Part shown: one piece after another, positions 17,390 through 26,510 of the stretch
Layout: each line of letters begins with the position of its first letter
How positions within the stretch are numbered: position 1 is the stretch's first letter
Assembly: GCA_905181865.1 (NCBI GenBank)
Contig: CAJIZG010000003.1
Location: 880,001-944,000, forward strand
DNA length: 64,000 nt
Reading direction: 5' to 3'
Source of the DNA: Urechidicola croceus
GTDB taxonomy: Bacteria; Bacteroidota; Bacteroidia; Flavobacteriales; Flavobacteriaceae
Notes under the pieces: generated by a model
The model's database searches: none
What the model was told of the DNA's origin: nothing
Seen by the model: only the letters and a program-made list of their open reading frames with translations
Position numbers and translations under genes: made by a program

Positions 17390-18118
17390 TTATAACTGTT
17401 TTAATGACTGTCTATCTTGAAGTGCAAATACTTTTTTTAATAAATCTGAAGTACGTTTATTTAGATTATTTCGAATTTCTTTTTCTTCTACCTCAACCAT
17501 TTTATAAACTCCTTTTAACGATTCTCCAGTCACATATTCAGTTAAATCCGGATTCACATTTCTAGTAAGTGGCAATGAATTATATTTCGAAATAAGTTCT
17601 GACCATATTTTATCTGCACCAACCTTTTGAAAAGAATTTTTAATTATTGGATTAAACTTTTGATACAAAGCCTCAGAAGTTTTTTTTTGTAAAAAAGTCG
17701 TTGCCGCATTATCGCTTCCCAACAAAATAGTTTTTCCATCACTAATAGTCATTCCTTTTATCGCATCAACAAAAATTGGAGTAGCTTCTTTCACAGCATC
17801 TTCTGCGGCTCTATTCAAGACTTTAAGTCCCTCATCCGCAACCTTGGACAATCCAATATTTCTTAAAGTTCTTTCTACTTCCCGAAGTTCTTCAGGTAAT
17901 AAAATTTTAACCAGTTCATTTTCGAAAAAACCATCTTTAAGAGCCAAAATACTCACTTGATTGGTAATACCATTTGTTAGAGCTTCTTTTAATCCATTCC
18001 CAATTTGGTCATTCGATATACCTTCACTTGGCAATTGATTAATTACCTGTTGTAATTCTGCACAACTCACAAATTGAAAAACAAAAACAACACACAGTAC
18101 TTTTCTAATTATATTCAC
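17390..18118 (-). CDS. DUF4197 lipoprotein
   Basis: A 242-aa protein with a lipoprotein signal (VFQFVSC, Cys 19), recognised as DUF4197 from the pattern GLKEALTNGITNQV, ILLPEELREVERTLRNIG and AAEDAVKEATPIFVDAIKGMTISDGKTIL. The family is widespread in Gram-negative bacteria and its function is unknown. It is mostly helical and probably sits in the periplasm attached to a membrane. It starts 17 bp after the M49-like gene on the same strand, so the two are likely one operon of two lipoproteins. Confidence 0.85.
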   Translation of the reverse strand: MNIIRKVLCVVFVFQFVSCAELQQVINQLPSEGISNDQIGNGLKEALTNGITNQVSILALKDGFFENELVKILLPEELREVERTLRNIGLSKVADEGLKVLNRAAEDAVKEATPIFVDAIKGMTISDGKTILLGSDNAATTFLQKKTSEALYQKFNPIIKNSFQKVGADKIWSELISKYNSLPLTRNVNPDLTEYVTGESLKGVYKMVEVEEKEIRNNLNKRTSDLLKKVFALQDRQSLKQL

Positions 18119-18135
18119 CTTAAATAATTTATTTC

Positions 18136-19782
18136 TTACAATCGTAATACTGAGACTCCTTGCATAAAAACAACATCAACCGGAATACCTTTGGTTACTA
18201 AACGGTCTAAATCTAGTTGTAATTCATTTGAAATAACTCCTTTTTCTTTGACTAACAATCCAACACCAATATAATCGCCGTTACCTTGAAGTGTCAAAAT
18301 TAAATTTGACAATTCTCGCATAGCGATTTCCATTTTATCAAAATTCACTTTAAAAGTTCCATCATCATTCCTTGAAAAAGCACCTTTTTCTTTAAAGAAA
18401 TTAAATCGAATCATGTTTGCTTTTCCATGTGCCGAAGCGGCACCAAAACGAACTGATCTAAAAATTCCAGCCATAAATGTGACCATGTTATCTTTAAAGT
18501 CATTGGTTAACTCTCCTTTATCTGTCAATTGTTGTACCATATACAATCCAAGAATATCTGCCTTGCCTTCCTCCAAAGCACTCGAATATTCTTGCAAAGC
18601 CTTCCTCACTGTTCCTTTTCCATTAATGGTATTTTTAATTCCTAATCCATGAGCGACTTCATGGAACATGGTATTTTCAAAAAAAGCATCAAAGGTTATA
18701 TGTTTACGCTGACTTATATCTATCAATACATTTGAAATAGGAACTAAAATTTTTTCAAATTTGGCTTGCATGGTGTTTTTCAATTGCAATCTTCTCGTTC
18801 CTTTTTGCAACTGAACTTTTTCATCATTCGGTAAATTGATAGCGATAGTTTTACTTCCAGCGTTACAATCTCCTGCGTAGAAAACAACGTCGTAGGCATT
18901 TAAATCCGAGTTCGTACCTGGCATTTCTTTTTTATATGCATCATCCACTGGAAGTTCTCTTTGAAGTTCTGGCAAATACGCACTAAACTTTGCTAACCTT
19001 TTACTCCAAATCTGATCTTTTATCAATACATAAGCCTCATGAGATGCCTTGTTTCCAAACAATTTATCTTCGTATGTTTCAATTGGACCAATAACAATAT
19101 CAAGTGTGTTAGATTTCATATCCATCCAGGCCAAATCACTTTTTTGATAATCATCAGTCAGTAATGCCTTCGCTCTTAATTCTAAATAAACTTTTAACCC
19201 TTTATCTTCGGCCAATTTAGAGGCTTCCAACAATAAAGATGAAACTTCTTTTACTTCTTTTTCAAACTGTTTATAATATGGTATTGAATACAACGCCCCT
19301 TCCTTATTTCGCCTAATAAATGTATAGAGACTTCCTTTGTCTTCAATTGAAGCATTCTGATACTCCTCTTTTGTCATATCGATAGGGTAAAAATTAGCAC
19401 CCAATGGTTTATCTAATACCCCTTCTACAAATGGCGCGTTTCCTTCCAAACGATCCCAAGGACCATAATTAATCTCTGCGTATTTTTTCGTATTTACGTC
19501 TTCGATAGAATTAAGTAATTCTTCACTATCACCATAGGACTCAAACCAAAACAAATCATTCATTTTGTCAGCGGCCTTTATCAATAAAAGTAACATCTTC
19601 TTTTCATTATCAGTTAATACGCTAATATCCGTATCCAACTTTACAACTACATATTTGTTTGATTTTTTAAGCATATCAGAATTATTTTGTTCAACTGTAA
19701 CTTGTTTAATTGGTTTTCTTACTTCGTCTTTTGGACCGCACGAAACTGCTACAAGTACAACGATTATAAAATATATTCTCAT
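18136..19782 (-). CDS. M49-like (dipeptidyl-peptidase III family) zinc hydrolase, lipoprotein
   Basis: About 549 aa with a lipoprotein signal (MRIYFIIVVLVAVSC). The zinc site is visible as HEVAHGLG followed about 30 residues later by EEGKADILGL, supplying His, His and Glu ligands plus the catalytic Glu. The body matches the DPP III-like family often mislabelled dihydrofolate reductase or NUDIX-associated hydrolase in Bacteroidota. The motif is the pentapeptide HEXXH rather than the HEXXXH of classical DPP III. The frame is open back to 19806 (adding MKIFNSIM), but the MMRIYF start gives a normal signal peptide; 19785 is an equal alternative. Substrate unknown, perhaps peptides. Confidence 0.8.
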   Translation of the reverse strand: MRIYFIIVVLVAVSCGPKDEVRKPIKQVTVEQNNSDMLKKSNKYVVVKLDTDISVLTDNEKKMLLLLIKAADKMNDLFWFESYGDSEELLNSIEDVNTKKYAEINYGPWDRLEGNAPFVEGVLDKPLGANFYPIDMTKEEYQNASIEDKGSLYTFIRRNKEGALYSIPYYKQFEKEVKEVSSLLLEASKLAEDKGLKVYLELRAKALLTDDYQKSDLAWMDMKSNTLDIVIGPIETYEDKLFGNKASHEAYVLIKDQIWSKRLAKFSAYLPELQRELPVDDAYKKEMPGTNSDLNAYDVVFYAGDCNAGSKTIAINLPNDEKVQLQKGTRRLQLKNTMQAKFEKILVPISNVLIDISQRKHITFDAFFENTMFHEVAHGLGIKNTINGKGTVRKALQEYSSALEEGKADILGLYMVQQLTDKGELTNDFKDNMVTFMAGIFRSVRFGAASAHGKANMIRFNFFKEKGAFSRNDDGTFKVNFDKMEIAMRELSNLILTLQGNGDYIGVGLLVKEKGVISNELQLDLDRLVTKGIPVDVVFMQGVSVLRL

Positions 19783-19880
19783 CATTATTGAATTAAAAAT
19801 TTTCAAAATTAAAAATCAAAGTTAAACCATTTAAATATTCTGTTGTCATAGCAGTATAACAAAATTAAAAACCACATACA

Positions 19881-20288
19881 ATGAAAAAAGTAGTATTCGT
19901 ATTAATAGCACTAATTGCTTTTAATATTCAAGCCCAAAAACAGCAATCACGTAAAGGGAGTAAAATGACTCCTGAGCAAATGGCAACGATGAAAACCAAA
20001 CAAATGACACTTGTATTGGATCTTAATGAATCTCAACAGAATAAATTACTTGTATTCAACAAGCAAAATTCGAAAGATTTTAAAGCCTTAAGAGGTTTGA
20101 CGCAAGAAGAGCTATTTGAACTAAAGAGCCAAATGTTAGATAAACAAATTGCCAATCAAAGAGAAATGAAAAATATTCTCAACGAAGATCAATATGGAAA
20201 ATGGAGAGAGATACAAAAAATGCGTCAGTCTAAAATGGCTAAAAAACGAGGACACGGTTCAAGAGGAGAATACTCTAAAAAAGGATAA
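19881..20288 (+). CDS. Small secreted helical protein (Spy/CpxP-like, DUF4890 type)
   Basis: A 135-aa protein with a signal peptide (MKKVVFVLIALIAFNIQAQ). A highly charged, helical body carries the MTPEQMATMKTKQMTLVLDLNESQQNKLL pattern of small periplasmic DUF4890/Spy-like proteins. Those bind unfolded proteins or metals in some species; no role is proven here. The C-terminus is a Lys/Arg/Gly tail (KMAKKRGHGSRGEYSKKG). It faces the LysM gene and shares a bidirectional terminator with it. Confidence 0.7.
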   Translation: MKKVVFVLIALIAFNIQAQKQQSRKGSKMTPEQMATMKTKQMTLVLDLNESQQNKLLVFNKQNSKDFKALRGLTQEELFELKSQMLDKQIANQREMKNILNEDQYGKWREIQKMRQSKMAKKRGHGSRGEYSKKG

Positions 20289-20310
20289 TCTTTATAAAAA
20301 TTGACCTATA

Positions 20311-20343
20311 AAAAAAGGCTGTTTTAGAAACAGCCTTTTTTTT
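20311..20343. terminator. Bidirectional terminator
   Basis: A perfect stem AAGGCTGTTT-TAG-AAACAGCCTT is flanked by A and T runs. It lies between the converging DUF4890-like gene and the LysM gene, slightly overlapping the latter's stop. Confidence 0.9.
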
Positions 20344-21139
20344 AGTTTTCTACTATTATTTTTTGACCAATAGCTATTCTACTACCTACTAGTCCGTTAA
20401 TAGATTTTATCTGATCTACGGTTAGTCCATATTTACGTGAAATAGAATATAAGGTGTCTCCCTTTACTACTTCATAAGATTTTACAGTGACTTTCTTAAC
20501 TCGCTTCGTTCTCTTTCCTATAACCCTATCATCATACTTGTACAAATCATAGTCCTCAACAATTTTAATTAACTTTTGAGGATACGCTCTATCTGTTGCA
20601 TAGCCTGCTTTTTTCAAGCCTTTTGCCCAACCTTTATAATCTGTAATTTTTAATTTGAAAAGATCTTGATATCGTGTTCGTTCCGCTAAAAAAAGTGAAT
20701 GATCTTTAAACGATTTTTCAGGATACTTATACACTCTAAAACACTCTCCTTTCTCATCATCATCATAATAAGTCTTACCACCAGTCCATCCCTTATGACA
20801 TTTAATTCCGAAATGATTATTTGATTTTTTTGTTAATTCACTTTGACCACTCCTGGATTCCAAGATCCCTTGAGCCAACGTAATACTTGCAGGAATTTTA
20901 TACTGACGCATTTCATTCATAGCGATATCACTATATTTATGAATATAAGCCAATTTAGAATCTGAATACGCCTTTACTTTTTTCTCTGAAACAACTTCTT
21001 TGTGAGGAGCATCTGCTACTCTCCTTTCTTTCTTAACAACTTGCTCTTCAGCTGGTGTTGTTTTAACTACTCTTTTTCTTGAACTACAACTTGTTATAAA
21101 ACAAGCAACAGCAATAATCATTAGCATTTTTAATTTCAT
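20342..21139 (-). CDS. Glucosaminidase-LysM lipoprotein (peptidoglycan hydrolase)
   Basis: A 265-aa lipoprotein (FITSC, Cys 18). A glucosaminidase domain (about 65-205) contains IPASITLAQGILESRSGQSEL with the catalytic Glu, NNHFGIKCHKGW, and YATDRAYPQKLIKIVE. One LysM domain (about 218-264) follows: YEVVKGDTLYSISRKYGLTVDQIKSINGL. It probably cleaves the glycan strands of peptidoglycan in the periplasm. It starts 13 bp after the stop of the PLP deaminase gene, hence a likely operon with it and the ABC-F gene. Confidence 0.92.
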   Translation of the reverse strand: MKLKMLMIIAVACFITSCSSRKRVVKTTPAEEQVVKKERRVADAPHKEVVSEKKVKAYSDSKLAYIHKYSDIAMNEMRQYKIPASITLAQGILESRSGQSELTKKSNNHFGIKCHKGWTGGKTYYDDDEKGECFRVYKYPEKSFKDHSLFLAERTRYQDLFKLKITDYKGWAKGLKKAGYATDRAYPQKLIKIVEDYDLYKYDDRVIGKRTKRVKKVTVKSYEVVKGDTLYSISRKYGLTVDQIKSINGLVGSRIAIGQKIIVEN

Positions 21140-21152
21140 AGGGGTTCAATCT

Positions 21153-22082
21153 TTACTTTATTATCAAACTATTTTTCTTCCTTAAAATTGTATTCATTCC
21201 TTCTATTCCTTGGAGCCCTCCAGTATGGATTGCTAAAATATTCGTTCCTTTTTTAAAGAAACCGCTCTTAACTAATTCAACGATACCATATATCATTTTC
21301 CCTGTATATATTGGATCTAAAGAAATTTTAGTTTCTTCTTTAAATTTATTTATACATTTAATCAATTCCGTAGTTACTTTGCCATAACCACCAAAATGAT
21401 ATTCCGTATTCAGCATCCAATTATCATCTCTACTAACATATTTTTCAATTTCTCCTTTTAAAAAATCCCCTTTCAATGCAGGAAACCCAATTACTTTCTG
21501 CGCGTCTTTTACCGAATTTATCAATCCGGAAATGGTACCTCCTGTTCCAACCGCTACACAAATATAGTTGAATTTTTCTGTTTCTTTATTTACTATTTCT
21601 TCACATCCTTTTACTGCGAGTTCGTTTGTGCCTCCCTCCGGAATCAGATAATAGTTCCCAAACTCTTGCTTCAAACTATCTGTAAAGGCCTCTGAGGTTT
21701 TCTCTCTATAATCACCTCTGGATACAAATTTAAATTTCATACCGCACTCATGTGCAAAGCGCAGTGTAGTATTTTGACACAATGTCTCTTTCAAATCATT
21801 TCCTAGTTCATCTCCACGAATAACACCTTTAGTTTTTAACCCATATAATTGACCCACAGCGGCAACCGCAGCAATATGATTTGAATAAGCTCCACCAAAC
21901 GTAAGTAGTGTATCTTGCCCTAAGTCTTTTGCTTTAAGAATATTGTATTTTAACTTTCGGTATTTATTCCCAGAAATATGAGGATGTATTAAATCCTCTC
22001 TTTTAATTGAAAGCGAAACACCATAACATTCTATTTCAGAAAAACGAACTTCTTGTATAATGCTGCGACTACTATTAGGCAT
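21153..22082 (-). CDS. PLP-dependent ACC deaminase / D-cysteine desulfhydrase family protein
   Basis: A 309-aa fold-type II PLP enzyme. The PLP lysine lies in SGNKYRKLKYNI, preceded by SIKREDLIHP. The glycine-rich phosphate loop is AVGTGGTISGL, and LTFGGAYSNHIAA is the usual substrate-binding segment. Family members deaminate 1-aminocyclopropane-1-carboxylate or desulfurate D-cysteine; sequence alone does not separate the two. It is a little shorter than enteric DcyD. Its start overlaps the ABC-F stop by 8 bp. Confidence 0.88.
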   Translation of the reverse strand: MPNSSRSIIQEVRFSEIECYGVSLSIKREDLIHPHISGNKYRKLKYNILKAKDLGQDTLLTFGGAYSNHIAAVAAVGQLYGLKTKGVIRGDELGNDLKETLCQNTTLRFAHECGMKFKFVSRGDYREKTSEAFTDSLKQEFGNYYLIPEGGTNELAVKGCEEIVNKETEKFNYICVAVGTGGTISGLINSVKDAQKVIGFPALKGDFLKGEIEKYVSRDDNWMLNTEYHFGGYGKVTTELIKCINKFKEETKISLDPIYTGKMIYGIVELVKSGFFKKGTNILAIHTGGLQGIEGMNTILRKKNSLIIK

Positions 22083-23985
22083 TTACTTGATCTTCTAATT
22101 CTGACCAAGATTCCATCAACCCATCCAATCGATCTTTTTTCGCTTGATAAGTTTTATAAAAATTAGGGTCTGATGATACTCCCTCAAAATCGTCAGCTAT
22201 TCTAGCGTCCATTGATATAATTTCCTTCTCTATATCCGAGATTTCAGTTTCAACTTTTGACAACTTATTCTGTAACTTTTTTTGTTCTTTATCATTCTGT
22301 CTATTTTCTTTCGAATTGGCATTTGACACTTTCTTTTCAACCACCACTTCTGTTCGCTTTTCCGCTTCCCTAAGATTCTCCATCTTATGTTGTTCTAAAA
22401 AGTAATCAATATCTCCTAGATACTCTTTTATAACCTTGTCTTTAAAACCGTATACAGTACTCGTAAGGCCTTGTAAAAAGTCCCTGTCATGCGACACGAC
22501 AATTAAGGTTCCTTCAAAATCCTTTAAAGCCTTTTTAAGTACATTTTTAGAAGCAATGTCTAAGTGATTTGTAGGCTCATCCATTATCAACGTATTGATT
22601 GGCTGCAACAAAAGTTTACACAACGCCAATCGGTTTCTTTCTCCACCTGATAATATCTTCGCTTTTTTATCTACATCATCTCCCCCAAACAAAAAGGATC
22701 CTAACATATCTCTCACCCTCATTCTATTGGTATCTGTAGCAGCGTCTTCCATAATTTGAAGTACCGTTTTTTCACCATCTAAATATTCCGATTGATTCTG
22801 TGCAAAATACCCAACCTGAACATTATGACCTATTTTCATGTTTCCTTCAAAAGGGATTTCACGAACCATCATTTTAGCCAACGTAGATTTACCCTGTCCA
22901 TTTTGACCAACAAATGCAATTTTACTGCCTCGTTCAATCAACAAATCAACATTCTCAAGGACTTGCTTATCACCATAATTTTTGGCCAAATCAAACGCTT
23001 CAACAATTATCTTACCAGGCTGAATAGACAAAGGAAACTTTACATTCATTACGGCCGTATCTTCCATATCAACCTCAATCCGCTCCACTTTATCTAACTT
23101 CTTAATAAGTGATTGCGCCATGGATGCTTTATTCGCTTTTGCTCTAAACTTATTAATTAAATGCTCGGTCTGCTTAATTTCCTTTTCCTGATTTTTTTGT
23201 GCTTGCAGTTGTTTCTCACGAATTTCTCCTCTTAACGCCAAATATTGCGTATACGGCTTTTTAAAATCGTAGATCTGCCCCAATGAAATTTCTATGGTTC
23301 TATTGGTCACATTGTCTAAAAACATTCTATCATGTGATACCAATACTACGGCTCCAGAATAATTTTTTAAAAAAGTCTCTAACCAAATTATCGATTCAAT
23401 ATCTAAATGGTTTGTAGGCTCATCGAGCAATAATATATCATTATTCTGTAGCAATAATTTTGCTAACTCAATACGCATTCTCCATCCTCCAGAAAAAGTA
23501 TCTGTTAATTTATCGAAATCTTCCCTTTTAAATCCAAGACCTTGAAGAATTTTTTCAGTATTTCCCTGATAATTATATCCACCTAATAATTCATATCGAT
23601 GTGTTAAATCTGTCAAATCATTGATCAATTCGGAATAAGAATCACTTTCATAATCCGTTCTCTCTAAAAGTTCTTTATTAACATTTTCTAATTTCCTTTC
23701 GACTTCTTTAATTTCAATAAAAGCTTCATAGGCTTCATCTAAAATAGTTCTTCCCGCAACAAAATCGATATCCTGACGCAAAAACCCAACGCTTACATCT
23801 TTTTCGAATGCCATGGTTCCTCCATCGTATTCAAGATCGCCTGAAATAACTTTAAGTAAAGTCGATTTTCCTGCACCATTTTTACCTACAAGTCCTACTC
23901 TATTACCTCCATTAAGTCTAAAAGTAATCCCAGCAAATAAATCTTCTCCTTGAAAAGAGACCGTTATATTATGAATGTTTAACAT
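22075..23985 (-). CDS. ABC-F family ATPase (YheS/Uup-like)
   Basis: A 636-aa soluble protein with two ATP-binding cassettes and no membrane segments. Cassette 1: Walker A GKNGAGKST, signature FSGGWRMR, DEPTNHLD. Cassette 2: GQNGQGKST, LSGGERNR, DEPTNHLD. The linker between them is Lys/Glu-rich (about 240-310) as in ABC-F proteins, which act on the ribosome. The C-terminus is a coiled coil (about 535-630, EKKLQNKLSKVETEISDIEKEI). A TACTTTTGCA box at 24022-24031 (minus) is a likely -7 element. It heads the leftward operon with the PLP and LysM genes. Confidence 0.93.
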   Translation of the reverse strand: MLNIHNITVSFQGEDLFAGITFRLNGGNRVGLVGKNGAGKSTLLKVISGDLEYDGGTMAFEKDVSVGFLRQDIDFVAGRTILDEAYEAFIEIKEVERKLENVNKELLERTDYESDSYSELINDLTDLTHRYELLGGYNYQGNTEKILQGLGFKREDFDKLTDTFSGGWRMRIELAKLLLQNNDILLLDEPTNHLDIESIIWLETFLKNYSGAVVLVSHDRMFLDNVTNRTIEISLGQIYDFKKPYTQYLALRGEIREKQLQAQKNQEKEIKQTEHLINKFRAKANKASMAQSLIKKLDKVERIEVDMEDTAVMNVKFPLSIQPGKIIVEAFDLAKNYGDKQVLENVDLLIERGSKIAFVGQNGQGKSTLAKMMVREIPFEGNMKIGHNVQVGYFAQNQSEYLDGEKTVLQIMEDAATDTNRMRVRDMLGSFLFGGDDVDKKAKILSGGERNRLALCKLLLQPINTLIMDEPTNHLDIASKNVLKKALKDFEGTLIVVSHDRDFLQGLTSTVYGFKDKVIKEYLGDIDYFLEQHKMENLREAEKRTEVVVEKKVSNANSKENRQNDKEQKKLQNKLSKVETEISDIEKEIISMDARIADDFEGVSSDPNFYKTYQAKKDRLDGLMESWSELEDQVNA

Positions 23986-24047
23986 GAATAATTATCGTCG
24001 TATTAATTTAAATTTTATGTTTGCAAAAGTAATCTATTTTTTGACTT

Positions 24048-24437
24048 ATGATATTTAAAAAAGGAACGAAACTCTACAGTATTATTAATAATAAATGCCC
24101 TAAATGTCAAGAAGGTGATTTTTTTAAAGAGCGTAATTTAAGCCGCTTTAAAAATTTGCTGACATTGAATGATACGTGTAATCATTGCAACTTAAAATAT
24201 ATGATAGAACCCGCTTTTTACTACGGAGCGATGTTTGTTAATTATGCTTTAACTGTTGCTATTGCTGTAACCTCATTTATTATTGCATTTGTATTCCTAA
24301 ACCTCACTCTCATTGAAAGTTTTATGGCAATCGTTATTATTCTTGCCTTATGTTCAATGTATACTTTACGGTTATCAAGAATTATTTGGATCAATTTTTT
24401 TATAGCATATCAGTTTAAAGATCCTAAGAAAATCTAG
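24048..24437 (+). CDS. DUF983 family membrane protein
   Basis: A 129-aa inner-membrane protein. An N-terminal zinc-ribbon-like part has paired CPKC and CNHC cysteines (about residues 18-50), then PAFYYGAMFVNY and two to three transmembrane helices (about 60-110). This is the DUF983 family; its function is unknown. The last 14 nt overlap the end of the converging oxidoreductase gene. The ATG lies only about 10 bp from the promoter region shared with the divergent ABC-F gene. Confidence 0.88.
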   Translation: MIFKKGTKLYSIINNKCPKCQEGDFFKERNLSRFKNLLTLNDTCNHCNLKYMIEPAFYYGAMFVNYALTVAIAVTSFIIAFVFLNLTLIESFMAIVIILALCSMYTLRLSRIIWINFFIAYQFKDPKKI

Positions 24438-25467
24438 CAATAGTTATTTCCGTTCGAAGTTGCTCTCCTTTTTCCAAATGATTAAAAAGTTCTACAGCAA
24501 CTCTCGGAGCGATCATTACTCCGCGTGTCCCAAGGCCATTTAAAATAGCTATCTTAGCGTTTGCGGGGTGCGTTCCTACTAAGGGTCTTCGATCCTTCAC
24601 TGTTGGACGAATTCCTGCTACATGCTCTACAATTTTATAGGGTACTTTTATTAATTTATCTAATTTATCTACCAACTCGGTTCTTCCTTCCGTAGTTGGA
24701 ATACTTGTTTTATCCTTCCAATTAAAAGTAGCCCCTACTTTAAATAAACCATCGCACAAGGGCATTATAAAAACCGAAGATTTCAGTACAAAATCAATTT
24801 CTAGTTCTGGCGCATGTATCGTTATCAATTCTCCTTTAACCTCATTCATTGGAAGATAATTAAAAAAAGGGTTTTTATGGATACCAAACCCTTCGCAAAA
24901 AACAACCCTATCTGCCTTGATAGATTTATACTTTATTTCCTCTTCTAATTGTTCTATGAGATCATAATTAAAAGACGTCTCTTGCAAACAATCTTTCCTT
25001 TTTAAATATAATTTATAATCGTTCAAAAGTTTCTTTGTGTCAATTCTTCCCGTATGTAATACTTTCCCGTAACCGAATTTAGCTTCAATTCCCTTAAAAC
25101 TTTTAACTATTATTTTTGGAACTAAATATTTTGACAAAAACGGATGATCACTTTTTGCAAACCAATTATTCTGTTCTTCAATAGAGGTAAACAAGCGATA
25201 TGTATCAATAGGGTAATCATAGGTAGCCCCTAAGAATTCTTCCAACTCTTTATAAAATGGAAGCGCAACATTTAATTGAGCTTCAGCATCCCAAACTGGC
25301 GTAAAACGTTTTAAAATTACGGGATTATACATTCCACCAGCAACTATAGAAGACTGTCTACTTTGATCTTCAAACACCACAAAAGTCTTATTATTTTGTT
25401 CCAACACACGGGTAAAGGCGACTCCAGCCAATCCCAATCCAACAATAATATAATCTACTTTTTGCAT
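24424..25467 (-). CDS. DAO-family FAD-dependent oxidoreductase
   Basis: A 347-aa protein with an N-terminal Rossmann FAD motif (DYIIVGLGLAGVAFTRVLE) and the D-amino-acid-oxidase-type layout. GGMYNP lies near residue 45, the substrate-domain motif is MNEVKGELITI, and the C-terminal FAD contact is AGIRPTVKDRRPLVG followed by LNGLGTRGVMIAP. Substrates of this flavobacterial group are unknown; amino-acid or tRNA-modification (MnmC-like) oxidation are possibilities. A solitary gene convergent with DUF983. Confidence 0.85.
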   Translation of the reverse strand: MQKVDYIIVGLGLAGVAFTRVLEQNNKTFVVFEDQSRQSSIVAGGMYNPVILKRFTPVWDAEAQLNVALPFYKELEEFLGATYDYPIDTYRLFTSIEEQNNWFAKSDHPFLSKYLVPKIIVKSFKGIEAKFGYGKVLHTGRIDTKKLLNDYKLYLKRKDCLQETSFNYDLIEQLEEEIKYKSIKADRVVFCEGFGIHKNPFFNYLPMNEVKGELITIHAPELEIDFVLKSSVFIMPLCDGLFKVGATFNWKDKTSIPTTEGRTELVDKLDKLIKVPYKIVEHVAGIRPTVKDRRPLVGTHPANAKIAILNGLGTRGVMIAPRVAVELFNHLEKGEQLRTEITIARFS

Positions 25468-25518
25468 TGTAATATTCGTTTATTAATCTCTACGACAGAT
25501 TAAATGACAGTAATAGTC

Positions 25519-25557
25519 CAAAAAAAAAGTTCTGCTTAAAACAGAACCTTTTTTAAA
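25519..25557 (-). terminator. Terminator of the gld operon
   Basis: On the minus strand GTTCTG-TTTTAAG-CAGAAC flanked by A-run and nine T residues, 20 bp after the gldN stop. Confidence 0.85.
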
Positions 25558-25577
25558 TATTTTAAATCAGAAACCTT

Positions 25578-26495
25578 TTAATAGTTCCAAATATCTAACT
25601 CTTTATTTCTAATAGCTTCTTTAATTCTATTAGACTCTAACACTTGAAACAATGCATTTCCTTTAACATAATCTGATACATCTCTATTCCCATAAAGATT
25701 TTCCTCTCTATAAATATTTGAATTAAAATGCTTGGCATTCAACAAATGGTCAAAAGAAATGGGACGTGAAGAGTTTTCAGGGTTAAACACCTTCATATCA
25801 TACAATACTTGCCTAGCACCTGGATACCAAACCCAAAATAAAGCAAGTTTTTCATCTAACACTTCAATATCAGATCTCCCTTTTGTTTGCACATCTGGTG
25901 ATACCGGAGCTATTCCTAATAATCGAAACTTCATCTCTCCTTGACGCTTATCTAAATACCAAACTCCTTTAATTTTATATCCTACAATATCTCCAGGGTT
26001 AATTTCAGTTCTAGTTATATATTCTTCTATATTTGTATTTCCAGCGTTTAATTCATCCTTACCTGCATCTGTTGTATCGATTCTAAATAATTTTGCTTCT
26101 ATTTCTTTTTTCGTCAATTTTGTTGTAAAATAAGTGTCATCGTAAACCTCTGTTATTTGCCCTTCTTCTCCTTCTTCTTTCATGATTCCACTTAAAAGTG
26201 TAGAGAACAAAGATTTTCTACTTTCAGAAGTGCTATTTTCATGAATAGGGTAATAATATTTCAAATTAAGTCGCTCATTAAGATCAATATACTCCCAAAC
26301 CACCGATGACCACATCATATCACGATCGTCAACGTATGCATACGGCAAAGGTCTATCTCTATTGGCCGCCTCTTGCTCAGCCGTTTTTACACCAATTTCA
26401 CTTGGAGTCTTTGCATTTAACAAATTTGACTGAGCTCTACCACTTACAAGTGTAAAAACTGTAATCACCGTTAAAATTAAATTTTTCCTATTCAT
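25578..26495 (-). CDS. gldN: Gliding motility / T9SS protein GldN
   Basis: A 305-aa periplasmic protein (signal peptide ending VSGRAQ). It is needed for type IX secretion, where it forms with GldK a ring-shaped periplasmic subcomplex attached to the outer membrane. Family features: PLPYAYVDDRDMMWSSVVWEYIDLNERLNL near the N-terminus and YNFDNPENSSRPISFDHLLN-like sequence near the C-terminus. Fourth gene of gldKLMN, 15 bp after gldM, followed by a strong terminator. Confidence 0.95.
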   Translation of the reverse strand: MNRKNLILTVITVFTLVSGRAQSNLLNAKTPSEIGVKTAEQEAANRDRPLPYAYVDDRDMMWSSVVWEYIDLNERLNLKYYYPIHENSTSESRKSLFSTLLSGIMKEEGEEGQITEVYDDTYFTTKLTKKEIEAKLFRIDTTDAGKDELNAGNTNIEEYITRTEINPGDIVGYKIKGVWYLDKRQGEMKFRLLGIAPVSPDVQTKGRSDIEVLDEKLALFWVWYPGARQVLYDMKVFNPENSSRPISFDHLLNAKHFNSNIYREENLYGNRDVSDYVKGNALFQVLESNRIKEAIRNKELDIWNY

Positions 26496-26510
26496 GCTCT
26501 ATTTTCTTTA

